DNA from: Crateriforma spongiae | Lineage (GTDB): Bacteria > Planctomycetota > Planctomycetia > Pirellulales > Pirellulaceae | Direction of reading: 5' to 3' | Assembly (NCBI RefSeq): GCF_012290005.1 | Contig: NZ_JAAXMS010000001.1 | Location: 930,001-994,000, forward strand | DNA length: 64,000 bases | In this document: in pieces, positions 10,900-19,459 of the stretch | How positions within the stretch are numbered: position 1 is the first letter of the stretch | How the letters are laid out: the number at the start of each line of letters is the position of its first letter | Program-made: the position numbers and the translations under genes | Notes under the pieces: generated by a model | What the model was told of the DNA's origin: nothing | Database searches by the model: none | Seen by the model: only the letters and a program-made list of their open reading frames with translations

Positions 10900-12486
10900 T
10901 TATTCGGCCGCAGCAGAAGTCGTGGCCATTCGTTGGGCGGATGCTTCCCGTTGTTTGGCGTCCAAGGCGCTTCGTAACTGGTCGATCCGTTTGTCAAACG
11001 AGCGTCGACCGACCAAATTTTCTTTTTCCAGCGGATCGTTCTGTAGATCGTATAACTCTTCACCGTCAGGCCAACGTGCGTATCGCCAATGTTGGTTGCG
11101 AATCGCATAGCCAAGTTTTGGGCCACGTTTGACGACGGTGTAGGCGTATTCTTTTTTGCCTTTCCGTTCCGGGTGATTCAACAGCGGTTGCAAGGAATGT
11201 CCTTGCAGCGACGCTGGTGGGGACAGTTGCGTCAGATCCGCGATGGTCGGATAGATATCAATCAGTTCGACCATGGCCTGTGATCGAGTTCCCCGCTGAG
11301 TCAATCCCGGTACTCGAATCAAGAATGGGACTCGTGTGCCGATATCAAACAGGGTGACCTTTCCCCATAGAAAGTGGTCGCCGAGGTGATAACCGTGATC
11401 GGAGGTGAAGATCACGATGGTGTCGTCCCAGTGTCCCGAATTTTTCAAAGAATCGAAGACGAGTTTCAGCTGTGAATCGATGAATGAAACGCATGCGTGG
11501 TAGGCCTGCATGTACTTTCGACGCAGGTCATCATTTTCGACTCCCAGTTCAAATCCAAAGGCTTCGTATCGTTTGGAAATGGCAGTGCCGGGGATGGAAT
11601 CCCACAGCTTTGGGCGGTCAGGAACGTAGGTGATTTCGGCGACGGGGTATCGATCAAAATACTTGCCGGGCGCTAGAAATGGTACGTGTGGTTTTTGAAT
11701 GCCACAGGCGATGAAGAATGGTTGGTCACCGTTGGCTTTGTTGGCCAACCATTGCTGGACTTGGCGTACGTTCTTTCCGTCTTTGTGTTGATGATCGTCC
11801 AGTCCGCTGCGGCCGTAACCGGGGGGCGTCTGGGCGTTCAACTTGGCAGAAACGGATCTTTGAATTTCTTTCCAGGCTTTTCGGTTTGTGCGATCCGTCA
11901 CACTGCCGTGTTCGGCTTCGAACCGGATTCGTGCATCGCGAACCACCGGCAATTCGTCGTTATCAAAGCGGACGAATTCGTCCCATGCGGTTGCCCCGTG
12001 CTCGTGTCGGGGCGAATGAAAAACTTTCCCAACGCTGGCGGTCCAGTATCCGTTTTGCTTTAAAAACTGTGGCAGCGTCGTGGTTCCAGGACGCTCGTTT
12101 CGGATGTCCGCGGTGTTATCCAAGACACCGGTCGATTGGGGATACAGCCCGCTGAGCAAGGACGCGCGGGACGGTCCGCAGACGGGATATTGGCAATAGG
12201 CTCTTTCGAACGTCATCGCGTCATTGGCAAACGCTGCCAATGTCGGTGTTTGAATCGGCTGATAACCGGCCGGTGAGACGTGCGTATTCAAATCGTCACA
12301 AACGATCAGCAGCACGTTGTGTTTCTTGCCGTCCGCGTTGTTTTCCACGGCCTCGTTTGGTTGCCGGTCCACATCATCGAACGTCGACGCAGGGACACTT
12401 GGATGGTCCGCTGAGTGTCCATCGCCGGAAAATGCCAATACCAACGAACAGCAAACGAACCGACAAAAGCCATCGCGAAGTGTCAT
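10900..12486 (-). CDS. Secreted sulfatase (iduronate-2-sulfatase/choline-sulfatase-like)
   Basis: Type I (formylglycine) sulfatase of 528 aa that removes sulfate esters, probably from polysaccharide. An N-terminal signal peptide (VCCSLVLAFSGDGHSA) points to export. Metal ligands D64/D65 lie in LLIVCDDLNTH, and the modified cysteine is C103 in CGPSRASLLSG (C-x-P-x-R). The C-terminal metal segment is FTSDHGYHLGDHFLWGK. CQYPVCGPSR plus the TWDEFVRF-like middle fits the iduronate-2-sulfatase-like (S1_7-type) group. It depends on a formylglycine-generating enzyme not in this window. Confidence 0.94.
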   Translation of the reverse strand: MTLRDGFCRFVCCSLVLAFSGDGHSADHPSVPASTFDDVDRQPNEAVENNADGKKHNVLLIVCDDLNTHVSPAGYQPIQTPTLAAFANDAMTFERAYCQYPVCGPSRASLLSGLYPQSTGVLDNTADIRNERPGTTTLPQFLKQNGYWTASVGKVFHSPRHEHGATAWDEFVRFDNDELPVVRDARIRFEAEHGSVTDRTNRKAWKEIQRSVSAKLNAQTPPGYGRSGLDDHQHKDGKNVRQVQQWLANKANGDQPFFIACGIQKPHVPFLAPGKYFDRYPVAEITYVPDRPKLWDSIPGTAISKRYEAFGFELGVENDDLRRKYMQAYHACVSFIDSQLKLVFDSLKNSGHWDDTIVIFTSDHGYHLGDHFLWGKVTLFDIGTRVPFLIRVPGLTQRGTRSQAMVELIDIYPTIADLTQLSPPASLQGHSLQPLLNHPERKGKKEYAYTVVKRGPKLGYAIRNQHWRYARWPDGEELYDLQNDPLEKENLVGRRSFDKRIDQLRSALDAKQREASAQRMATTSAAAE

Positions 12487-12557
12487 GGTCAGAACCTGGC
12501 GTTGGTGGACGGTGTTAATGGGCGGACTGCGTGGCGAAAGGATGTGGCGATGGATCG

Positions 12558-14048
12558 TTAGGCTGGCGTCAGGTCGGACAAGACCAGTGGAATTTCTTCG
12601 AAGACGTCACCGTGTTGGCCGATCAGTCGGAAGGTGACCGTCGGATCGTCGGCGGCCATGTCGAATGTGAATTCACCGAAAGCGATGAAGTCGTTTCCTT
12701 TGTCGTCGGTGCCGCTGTAGCCAAACAGTTGATCGGGGCAGTCTTTGACCAAGCCGGCTGGTCCGGAAACGCCGCCTAACGTGGCCGGTTCAAATTCATA
12801 GAATGCAAACCCCGATGGGCGGGGAATTCGGAAGCCGCGAGCGCCATGTCGGTCTCCGCAGACCAGCAGAACTCCACTGACGTTTTCTTGTTCGATCAAC
12901 TGAAAGATTTCTTCACGAGCCTCGGTGTCCCAGCTGCCCCATGAGTCTTTGGCGTTGGAAACATAGTCGCTCCACATCGTTCCGCTACTGATGATCTTGA
13001 ACGGTGCGTTCGACTTTTGAAGCGTGTTCTTCAGCCAGGCTTGCTGGGTTTCACCCAAATAAGACCCGTATCGATTGCGGCGTGAATTTTGGCGACACGA
13101 TCGGGTGTCCAGCATGATGATTTCAATCGGGCCGATGCGTGTGTTGAAATAGATGCCGTCTCGTTGGTCATCGGCGGGCGGGTTGTTCCAGTTTTCATGC
13201 CATACCGACCGAACGCCATCACGATCCGCATCCGTGAAACGTTTGGGCACGCCGCTGAGGTCGTTGTTGAAGTAGTCGTGATCATCCCATGAGGCATACA
13301 GGGGGACTTGCGATGCAAGTGTACGCCAAGCGTTGGATACATCACGCAATTGATAGTCAGCACGATGCATGGCGATGTTGCCTTCGCGGTCATCCACCGC
13401 GATGTCACCGAGTAGCATCATTGCATGAGGGTGACGCCCGACGATCTGGCGAAACAGGTTCAGGTTGTGAACGCCGATTTTGTGACAGCAGGATCCGAAA
13501 GCGATTCGGACCGTGTCACTTGCGGTATCCAACGGCGCGGTGGTGAAATTTCCTTCGGCGGCCAAATGGTCGCCGACATGCAGTTGGTAGTCGTAGCCGG
13601 TGTTGGGGGCCAATCCGGTGATCGATAGACGCAATGCTTGGCCGGGGTGATCAACCTGCCCTTGGAACGTCTTGCCGGCGACGGCGATCGAGCATGTTTG
13701 CGTGGTCGCCGGGCGCAACCAAATTGTGACACCATTGCTGTGGAGATCACCCAACATCGGGCCGCCCATGAGATGCAACCGATGATGCTTTGCCGCATCG
13801 ACAATGGCTTGGTCGGTGAATTCTGCGGTCGGGTTGTCGGCAAACACTTTGCGTGCATCGAGATAGAACTGTCGCAGGTTGGCCGGCGGCGGTCCGTAGC
13901 TGTCAAGCAATTGGGTGTCGATATCCAAAGTGCCTTTGTGAGCATTCTTCAGCGTGACACGGAATTGTCGGTCGACGGCGTCTCCGAGAGCCAATTTGCA
14001 AGACGTCAACAGAGAACCGAGAGTGATCAGAAATGGTCGGCGTTTCAT
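12558..14048 (-). CDS. PhoD-like alkaline phosphatase
   Basis: Calcineurin-like metallophosphatase of the PhoD family (phosphodi/monoesterase), 496 aa. The N-terminus KRRPFLITLGSLLTS looks like a Tat signal, as is normal for PhoD. A fibronectin-like PhoD N-domain (GVTIWLRPAT ... GYDYQLHVGDH) is followed by the metal site: FGSCCHK, MLLGDIAVDD, YASWDDHDYFNND and LVCGDRHGARGF. It lies 71 bp upstream, in transcription sense, of the sulfatase gene on the same strand and may be co-expressed with it. Substrate not determined; anchored glycans or phosphodiesters are plausible. Confidence 0.9.
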   Translation of the reverse strand: MKRRPFLITLGSLLTSCKLALGDAVDRQFRVTLKNAHKGTLDIDTQLLDSYGPPPANLRQFYLDARKVFADNPTAEFTDQAIVDAAKHHRLHLMGGPMLGDLHSNGVTIWLRPATTQTCSIAVAGKTFQGQVDHPGQALRLSITGLAPNTGYDYQLHVGDHLAAEGNFTTAPLDTASDTVRIAFGSCCHKIGVHNLNLFRQIVGRHPHAMMLLGDIAVDDREGNIAMHRADYQLRDVSNAWRTLASQVPLYASWDDHDYFNNDLSGVPKRFTDADRDGVRSVWHENWNNPPADDQRDGIYFNTRIGPIEIIMLDTRSCRQNSRRNRYGSYLGETQQAWLKNTLQKSNAPFKIISSGTMWSDYVSNAKDSWGSWDTEAREEIFQLIEQENVSGVLLVCGDRHGARGFRIPRPSGFAFYEFEPATLGGVSGPAGLVKDCPDQLFGYSGTDDKGNDFIAFGEFTFDMAADDPTVTFRLIGQHGDVFEEIPLVLSDLTPA

Positions 14049-14259
14049 GGTCGTGTCGGGCGAGTGGGATGCTGATGGACGGAGGCCAACGGCAGGCGGG
14101 ACAGGAATCGTGCGGTAGCGATCGTGTGATCAGTAGCATAGCCCAGCCGCCCAACGCACGTTGGGAGGTGCGCACGGGGGTACGATGGTCCAAGAATTTC
14201 GCCGAAGCGTTGAAGGCACCGTTGTCCCGTTGCGGTGGAACGTTCTGGTCCGACGCCGC

Positions 14260-15318
14260 CTAAGATTCGACGTCTTCGTCGAACACCGGATGATCCAGTC
14301 CGTGGTCCAAGTCGGCTTCGGCCGCTTGGATGCTTTTTGCAATCGCCCCCACGCGGCGGGTCAACCCGATGTGAAAGATACCGTCGCCTTCGTCGATGAC
14401 GCCGTTGCGTAATCGACCGATAACGACGCCGGAATGCGTGGCAAAGATGGGCGTTTTCTGGCGTCCCAGCGGATCGCCGATCTTTCCAAGAATCATGCCC
14501 TCTTCGACGAAGGCTCCTAAATTTACCGAGGGCAAAAACAGCCCGCCCCGCGGTGCACGTTGCCAAGTGGTTTGTTCGCAGAAGACGGTTTTGCCGCGTG
14601 TTTCGGTGCGTTTTGCTTGCGGTAACATTTGCAAGTGACGCATGACCGACAGCACACCGTTGATGGCCAACTGGACGGGAGCCGGTTCCAAAATGCCCGC
14701 TTCGCCGCCCTCGTACATCAGTTGCACCATGCCTTGACGACCGAACACGTCACGAAAGGATCCTTCGCGAACCGTCGAAGCAATCGTCACAGGCGCGCAG
14801 AACACTTCGGCCAGTTCCTTGGCGCCGGGGACATCGTCGCTGTAGCGAATTTGGGGCAGATTGGGACGGTTGACCGCACCGGTGTGCAGATCGATGGCAT
14901 GAGTGCACTGGTTAGCGATTTCCTTGGTCAAAAGATCGGCCAAGCGTGCGCCAAAGGAACCATTCTTTGATCCGGGAAATAAACGGTTCAAATCACGTCG
15001 ATCCGGCAGGTAGCGACTGCGGTTGACGAAGGCCGGCAGGTTGACGACCGGGATCAATATCAAGTCGCCCGCCAAATGACGCATCCGTCGATTCAGCAGA
15101 CGCCGAATCGCTTCGGTGCCGTTGATTTCATCGCCGTGGATGGCGGCCGTGACCAGCAATCGAGGTCCCGGTTTTTCGCCGCGGCGAACATGCACGGTCA
15201 GATCCAAGACTTGGTGGGTGACCAAATGACCCACTGGCAAGTCAATCGTTTGGCGTTGTCCCGGCATCAAACGATGGGGGCCAATGCACAATGGTTGATC
15301 AAAGTTGTCGTTCGGCAT
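14260..15318 (-). CDS. M14-family succinylglutamate desuccinylase/aspartoacylase-like deacylase
   Basis: Zinc-dependent deacylase of 352 aa. Zinc ligands are seen in TAAIHGDEINGTEA (H61, E64) and AIDLHTGAVNRPN (H145). The C-terminal beta domain (PRGGLFLPSVNLGAFVEEGMILGKIGDPLG) resembles a lipoyl/biotinyl-like sandwich common to prokaryotic members. Family members remove acyl groups from amino acids, but the true substrate here is unknown and no arginine-succinyl pathway genes are close. It is 211 bp upstream of the PhoD gene on the same strand. Confidence 0.88.
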   Translation of the reverse strand: MPNDNFDQPLCIGPHRLMPGQRQTIDLPVGHLVTHQVLDLTVHVRRGEKPGPRLLVTAAIHGDEINGTEAIRRLLNRRMRHLAGDLILIPVVNLPAFVNRSRYLPDRRDLNRLFPGSKNGSFGARLADLLTKEIANQCTHAIDLHTGAVNRPNLPQIRYSDDVPGAKELAEVFCAPVTIASTVREGSFRDVFGRQGMVQLMYEGGEAGILEPAPVQLAINGVLSVMRHLQMLPQAKRTETRGKTVFCEQTTWQRAPRGGLFLPSVNLGAFVEEGMILGKIGDPLGRQKTPIFATHSGVVIGRLRNGVIDEGDGIFHIGLTRRVGAIAKSIQAAEADLDHGLDHPVFDEDVES

Positions 15319-15492
15319 TCAACAGGCTCGCGGCATTGCCCCATGTCCCTTAAATTCTACCGCGGTCATCGGCGAAGCAAATCGGGCATCGGGAAAGTCG
15401 CCATGCCCCGAGGCAAAAGCGGTCCGGCTAGGTCGGTCCGCCGTCGCTGGACTCGTGTATCAAACGTCGGCTTGGGTGATAGGTGAAGCGTA

Positions 15493-16047
15493 ATGTTGGT
15501 TCCGATTATCGTTGGAATCGGATTGACGATCGTCACCGTCGCCATCCACGCGGCGGGGACGGTGTATTGGATTCGAAATCTGTTCAAGCACCGTGATCAT
15601 TTCCACGCCCGGATGAGCTTCGGAGCGGTGTTGGACATCTTGGCCCGAACGGCGGCGACGCTACTGGTGATGCATATCATCGAAGTGTTGGTTTGGGCGG
15701 CGCTGTATTGGTGGATGCAGTCCGAAACGCTGATCAATACCTTTGAAGACGCGATGTACTTTTCCGCCGTCACGTTCACATCGCTTGGCTATGGAGACAT
15801 CGTCGTCCAGTCTCATTGGCGGATCGCGGCGGGGATCCAGGCGATGACGGGGTTGTTGGTTTTCGGCTGGAGTACGGCGTTGCTGTTTGCCGTGGTTCAG
15901 CGACTGATCGTCATCGAAGAATTGCATTTCGAATCTCTGCCCAAATTGAACGATGCCGAAACGAGCGGCGGTCTTCCGACTCAGGGTTCGTCGGCGCCGA
16001 TCAATCGTAACGTTACCGAAGGCAGTGATTCCGGTTCGGCTCCGTAA
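15493..16047 (+). CDS. Potassium-channel-like two-helix ion channel
   Basis: A 184-aa membrane protein with an N-terminal helix (2-22), a second helix (52-74), a pore loop and a third helix (112-137). The selectivity filter is TSLGYGD at residues 96-102, the hallmark of K+-selective channels. There is no voltage sensor or RCK domain, and the hydrophilic C-terminus is short (about 45 aa). The start at 15493 has AGGTGA eight bases upstream. The last 67 bp overlap, in antisense, the 3' end of the SAM hydrolase gene. Confidence 0.88.
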   Translation: MLVPIIVGIGLTIVTVAIHAAGTVYWIRNLFKHRDHFHARMSFGAVLDILARTAATLLVMHIIEVLVWAALYWWMQSETLINTFEDAMYFSAVTFTSLGYGDIVVQSHWRIAAGIQAMTGLLVFGWSTALLFAVVQRLIVIEELHFESLPKLNDAETSGGLPTQGSSAPINRNVTEGSDSGSAP

Positions 16048-16847
16048 GCGGTCAAACCAAGTCGCTGGGCCGCGCTGCCATTGCAAACGGCAAATTCCAC
16101 ACGGCCACCGGACCCCGATAAGACGACCATTTCGCCCGGCGTTGCGTCCCCGTAGGTGGCAACCGATCGCACCGAGATGGGCGTCGATTCATTGGGACAA
16201 TCGATCCAAGCATCTGTGATGGTGTGCCCCGACGGACAATCAGCCGTGTGGATGTTTGTGATTAGATTTCCAAAGGAGTCTGCGTACAGCACTTTCCCGC
16301 GGATTTCGGTGGATCCCGAGGTTGCGTCGGATCGGTGTTCCGGTTTGGGAAGCGTGAAGCGAACTGGATCGATGCGACGTTCGCCCAGTTCGGACAACGG
16401 AATTCCGCCTGCGATCGCGGCGGCGGCCGGGGCCATCAGATCGCGGCCGTGAAAAGTATTGGAGACATCCCGCACTGTTCGCATCGCGGTTTCATCCAAG
16501 TGCCAGGCGTCGACAATGTTCAGCAAACTGAACAAACCGTTATCGGGTCCGACAATGAAGTGTTGGTCGTTGATCCCCGATTGGTTGGGGCATTCGAATG
16601 TGCCGACCAAGATTTTGCGGGATGTTCCCACCCCCGGATCGATGACGGCCAAGTGAACCGAACCGCTGGGGAACCAAGGCAATGTGTCGGCCAACCAAAT
16701 CGCGGCGGCGGTAATGTTTTGCGGTGGAACATCGTGGGTGACGTCCACCAGGACACTGTCGGGCGAACGCCGCAGCAAGACGGCTTTCATCTGGGCGACG
16801 TAGCCGGCGGTTGCTCCAAAGTCGGTGGTAAGCGTGATGATCGCCAA
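15981..16847 (-). CDS. S-adenosyl-L-methionine hydrolase (adenosine-forming), DUF62 family
   Basis: SAM hydroxide adenosyltransferase family: water attacks SAM to give adenosine and methionine. 288 aa from a TTG start at 16847; AGGAG seven bases upstream and the family start (LAIITLTTDFG) support it, while the longer in-frame extension looks non-coding. Motifs: TTDFG, DVTHDVPPQN, VIDPGVGT, VGPDNGLF, FHGRDLMAPAAA, and the C-terminal domain with YADSFGNLITNI and VVLSGSGGRVEFAVCNGSAAQRLGL. It is transcribed divergently from the PIG-L gene and overlaps the channel gene by 67 bp at the 3' ends. Confidence 0.9.
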   Translation of the reverse strand: MAIITLTTDFGATAGYVAQMKAVLLRRSPDSVLVDVTHDVPPQNITAAAIWLADTLPWFPSGSVHLAVIDPGVGTSRKILVGTFECPNQSGINDQHFIVGPDNGLFSLLNIVDAWHLDETAMRTVRDVSNTFHGRDLMAPAAAAIAGGIPLSELGERRIDPVRFTLPKPEHRSDATSGSTEIRGKVLYADSFGNLITNIHTADCPSGHTITDAWIDCPNESTPISVRSVATYGDATPGEMVVLSGSGGRVEFAVCNGSAAQRLGLTAYGAEPESLPSVTLRLIGADEP

Positions 16848-16981
16848 AGGTCGGCTCCTGCATGAACCTGCGAAATCGGTATGCTTGGCATCGCCACGCG
16901 GGACTATTTCGAATCGTCCACGCCCACGACGACACCTGACAGACTTTCTCGCAATCCATCTGCTTCGACAAGACACGCACG

Positions 16982-17773
16982 ATGCCCACCGCTTTGACCA
17001 TTGCCGCACACCACGACGACATCGAATTTCTGATGGCAGGAACGATGATTCTGCTGAAGCAGCGTGGTTGGGACCTGCACTACATGGACATCGCCGATGG
17101 GTGCCGTGGGTCGACCGTGACCGATCGCGAAGAAACGGCACAAATTCGTTTGAACGAAGCACGTCAGGCTGCCGAATCGCTGGGCGCGGTCTTTCACCCA
17201 CCGATTTGTCCGGACATGGAAATCCACTATCGCACCGATTTGTTGCGAAAGGTCGCTGCGGTTGTCCGGCAAGTGCAGCCGAGCGTGATTTTGACGCATT
17301 CGCCGATCGATTACATGGAAGACCACGAGAATGCTTGTCGTCTGGCCGTCGGCGCAGCGTTCGCACACGGCATGCCTAACCTGGAAAGTGATCCGCCGGT
17401 GGGCACCTACGACGATCCCGTGACGGTTTATCACGCTCAGCCGGTCGGCAATCGCCAGCCGACCGGCGAATTGGTGGTTCCGCATTTTTATGTGGACATC
17501 AGTGACGTGATCGACAAAAAACAGCAGGCATTGGCCTGTCATGAAAGTCAAAAGGTCTGGCTGGACCAGTCCCAAGGCATGGACAGTTACCTGCAAACCA
17601 TGCGCGACGGATCGGCAGAGGTCGGCCGGATGAGCGGTCGGTTCGCTTTTGCCGAAGGATGGCGTCGGCGTGAACACTGGGGGTTCTGTGGCCGCGATGA
17701 CGACCCGTTGCGAGACGCCTTGGCGGATATGATTGCCCCTGGCAAACCACGCGGCGAGGTCGGAAAGGGCTAG
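16982..17773 (+). CDS. PIG-L/LmbE family deacetylase
   Basis: A 263-aa zinc-dependent N-acetylglucosaminyl deacetylase-like protein. The zinc motif AAHHDDIEF (H10, D13; canonical A-H-P-D-D with Pro replaced by His) is at the N-terminus, and the third ligand lies in ILTHSPIDYMEDHENACRLA. Members deacetylate GlcNAc-containing glycolipids or small-thiol precursors; the substrate here is unknown. No signal peptide. It lies 123 bp before a sulfatase gene on the same strand. Confidence 0.88.
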   Translation: MPTALTIAAHHDDIEFLMAGTMILLKQRGWDLHYMDIADGCRGSTVTDREETAQIRLNEARQAAESLGAVFHPPICPDMEIHYRTDLLRKVAAVVRQVQPSVILTHSPIDYMEDHENACRLAVGAAFAHGMPNLESDPPVGTYDDPVTVYHAQPVGNRQPTGELVVPHFYVDISDVIDKKQQALACHESQKVWLDQSQGMDSYLQTMRDGSAEVGRMSGRFAFAEGWRRREHWGFCGRDDDPLRDALADMIAPGKPRGEVGKG

Positions 17774-17899
17774 GATGTGGATTCCCACCGGCACCGGTCT
17801 GCTGTCTATCGTTGATGATGTCGCCATCGGTTCGAAATGGTCGACAGGTGCCGGGGCCCCGCGAAAGTCTTGCCCTCCCCTGCCCAGTGAGATGTTGTG

Positions 17900-19393
17900 A
17901 TGTTTTCTTGTCGACGATTGGCTGACCGACGTGTGATCGGGTTGGTCGGTATTTGGATCATGGGTCTGGCCTTTGCCGTCGATGTATGCGGCGATGATTC
18001 CCGCAGAACCAATGTCGTGTTGGTCATGGCCGACGACATGGGATGGGCACAGACGGGGTACTATCAACATCCGATTTTGAAGACGCCGCATTTGGATGAA
18101 ATGAGCCGGCATTCGATTCGCTTCGATCGGTTCTATGCCGGCGCACCGGTTTGTTCGCCGACCCGTGCAAGCGTATTGACCGGACGCAACAACGATCGCA
18201 CCGGCACCCTGAGCCATGGATATCCGCTGCGACACCAGGAAGTCACGATCGCACAGTTGTTGAAGAAGTCCGGATACACAACAGGCCACTTTGGGAAATG
18301 GCATTTGAATGGTTTGCGGGGACCCGGTGTTCCCGTTTTGCATACCGATTCGCATCACCCCGGTCACTTCGGGTTCGACCAATGGATTTCGGTGACCAAT
18401 TTTTTCGATCGCGACCCGATCATGAGCCATCGCGGCAGCTTCGTCGAATACGAGGGGGATTCGTCAGAAATTGTTGTCGATCAAGCTTTGGAATTCATCA
18501 GTCGCCAAGCAAAGAGTGACCAACCGTTTCTGGCGGTGATCTGGTACGGAACGCCACACAGCCCTTTCCACGCCGCTGAAGCGGATATGGAGGGCTTTGA
18601 GGATTTGGATGAAGCATCGAGAAATCATTATGGTGAATTGGTGGCCATGGACCGCAGTATCGGAACCCTGCGTCAGGGTTTGCGAGACGCGGGAATCGCG
18701 GACGAAACGATCTTGTGGTTTTGCAGTGACAACGGGGGACTGCCAAAAATCAAGCCATCGTCGACCGGACCGCTGCGAGGCAACAAAGGCACGATTTATG
18801 AAGGCGGATTGCTGGTCCCGGCATTGTTGGAATGGCCCGATCGCGTCGACCAGCCGCAGACTTTGATGACGCGAAGTGGGACGTTCGACATCCTGCCCAC
18901 GATCTTGGATGCGTTGGGAATGAAAGACATCCAGCCTGATCGCCCGATCGATGGGATCAGCCTGATGCCGATGATTGATGCGGCGGTTGCGGGTGAACCG
19001 ATTCCACCACGCACGAAGCCGCTGAACTTTCGCCATTCCGGTCGTTTGGCTGTGATTGATGGTGATTTGAAATTGCTGACGACCGACATTCGCAAGGGCA
19101 ATTTTGAACTTTACGACCTGGCGAATGATCTTTCCGAAACCAATGACTTGTTTGATTCGCGACCTGATGACGCCAAGCGTTTGATGGAAAAACTGATCCA
19201 GTGGAATCAGTCGGTCCAGGACAGCATTGAAGGAATTGAGTATCCCGAAGGACGTTTGTTGCCGGGAGATCCGCCGTCGCGATTCTGGAATGAGACGCCT
19301 GAGTATCAGCCGTACATTGAACAGTGGCGACAACGACCGGAGTACGGTGATTGGCTGGCCAAGCGTCGGTCGTCGAAAAAGGCGAGCAAGTGA
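17900..19393 (+). CDS. Secreted sulfatase (arylsulfatase-like)
   Basis: Formylglycine sulfatase of 497 aa. A hydrophobic signal segment (VIGLVGIWIMGLAFAVDVCG) is followed by metal ligands D45/D46 in LVMADDMGWA and the modified cysteine C85 in CSPTRASVLTG, the classical C-S-P-T-R type, distinct from the C-G-P-S-R enzyme at 10.9-12.5 kb. The WYGTPHSPFH and FCSDNGGLPK segments are also family marks. A GTG at 17897 directly precedes the ATG; ATG is chosen for its spacing to GAG. Likely acts on sulfated polysaccharide outside the cytoplasm. Confidence 0.93.
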   Translation: MFSCRRLADRRVIGLVGIWIMGLAFAVDVCGDDSRRTNVVLVMADDMGWAQTGYYQHPILKTPHLDEMSRHSIRFDRFYAGAPVCSPTRASVLTGRNNDRTGTLSHGYPLRHQEVTIAQLLKKSGYTTGHFGKWHLNGLRGPGVPVLHTDSHHPGHFGFDQWISVTNFFDRDPIMSHRGSFVEYEGDSSEIVVDQALEFISRQAKSDQPFLAVIWYGTPHSPFHAAEADMEGFEDLDEASRNHYGELVAMDRSIGTLRQGLRDAGIADETILWFCSDNGGLPKIKPSSTGPLRGNKGTIYEGGLLVPALLEWPDRVDQPQTLMTRSGTFDILPTILDALGMKDIQPDRPIDGISLMPMIDAAVAGEPIPPRTKPLNFRHSGRLAVIDGDLKLLTTDIRKGNFELYDLANDLSETNDLFDSRPDDAKRLMEKLIQWNQSVQDSIEGIEYPEGRLLPGDPPSRFWNETPEYQPYIEQWRQRPEYGDWLAKRRSSKKASK

Positions 19394-19459
19394 TCGGCCG
19401 GCGACGTGATCAACGGTGATAGGAACGGTCCGCGTTTTCGTGATTCAAACGCATGCAAA

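Noticed and set aside
16904-18430. 508-aa open frame on the minus strand
   Set aside because: Runs across two plus-strand genes with clear motifs (PIG-L and sulfatase) and shows no family signature.
18464-19333. 289-aa open frame on the minus strand
   Set aside because: Antisense to the C-terminal half of the sulfatase at 17900-19393; Arg/Gln/His-rich and without motif.
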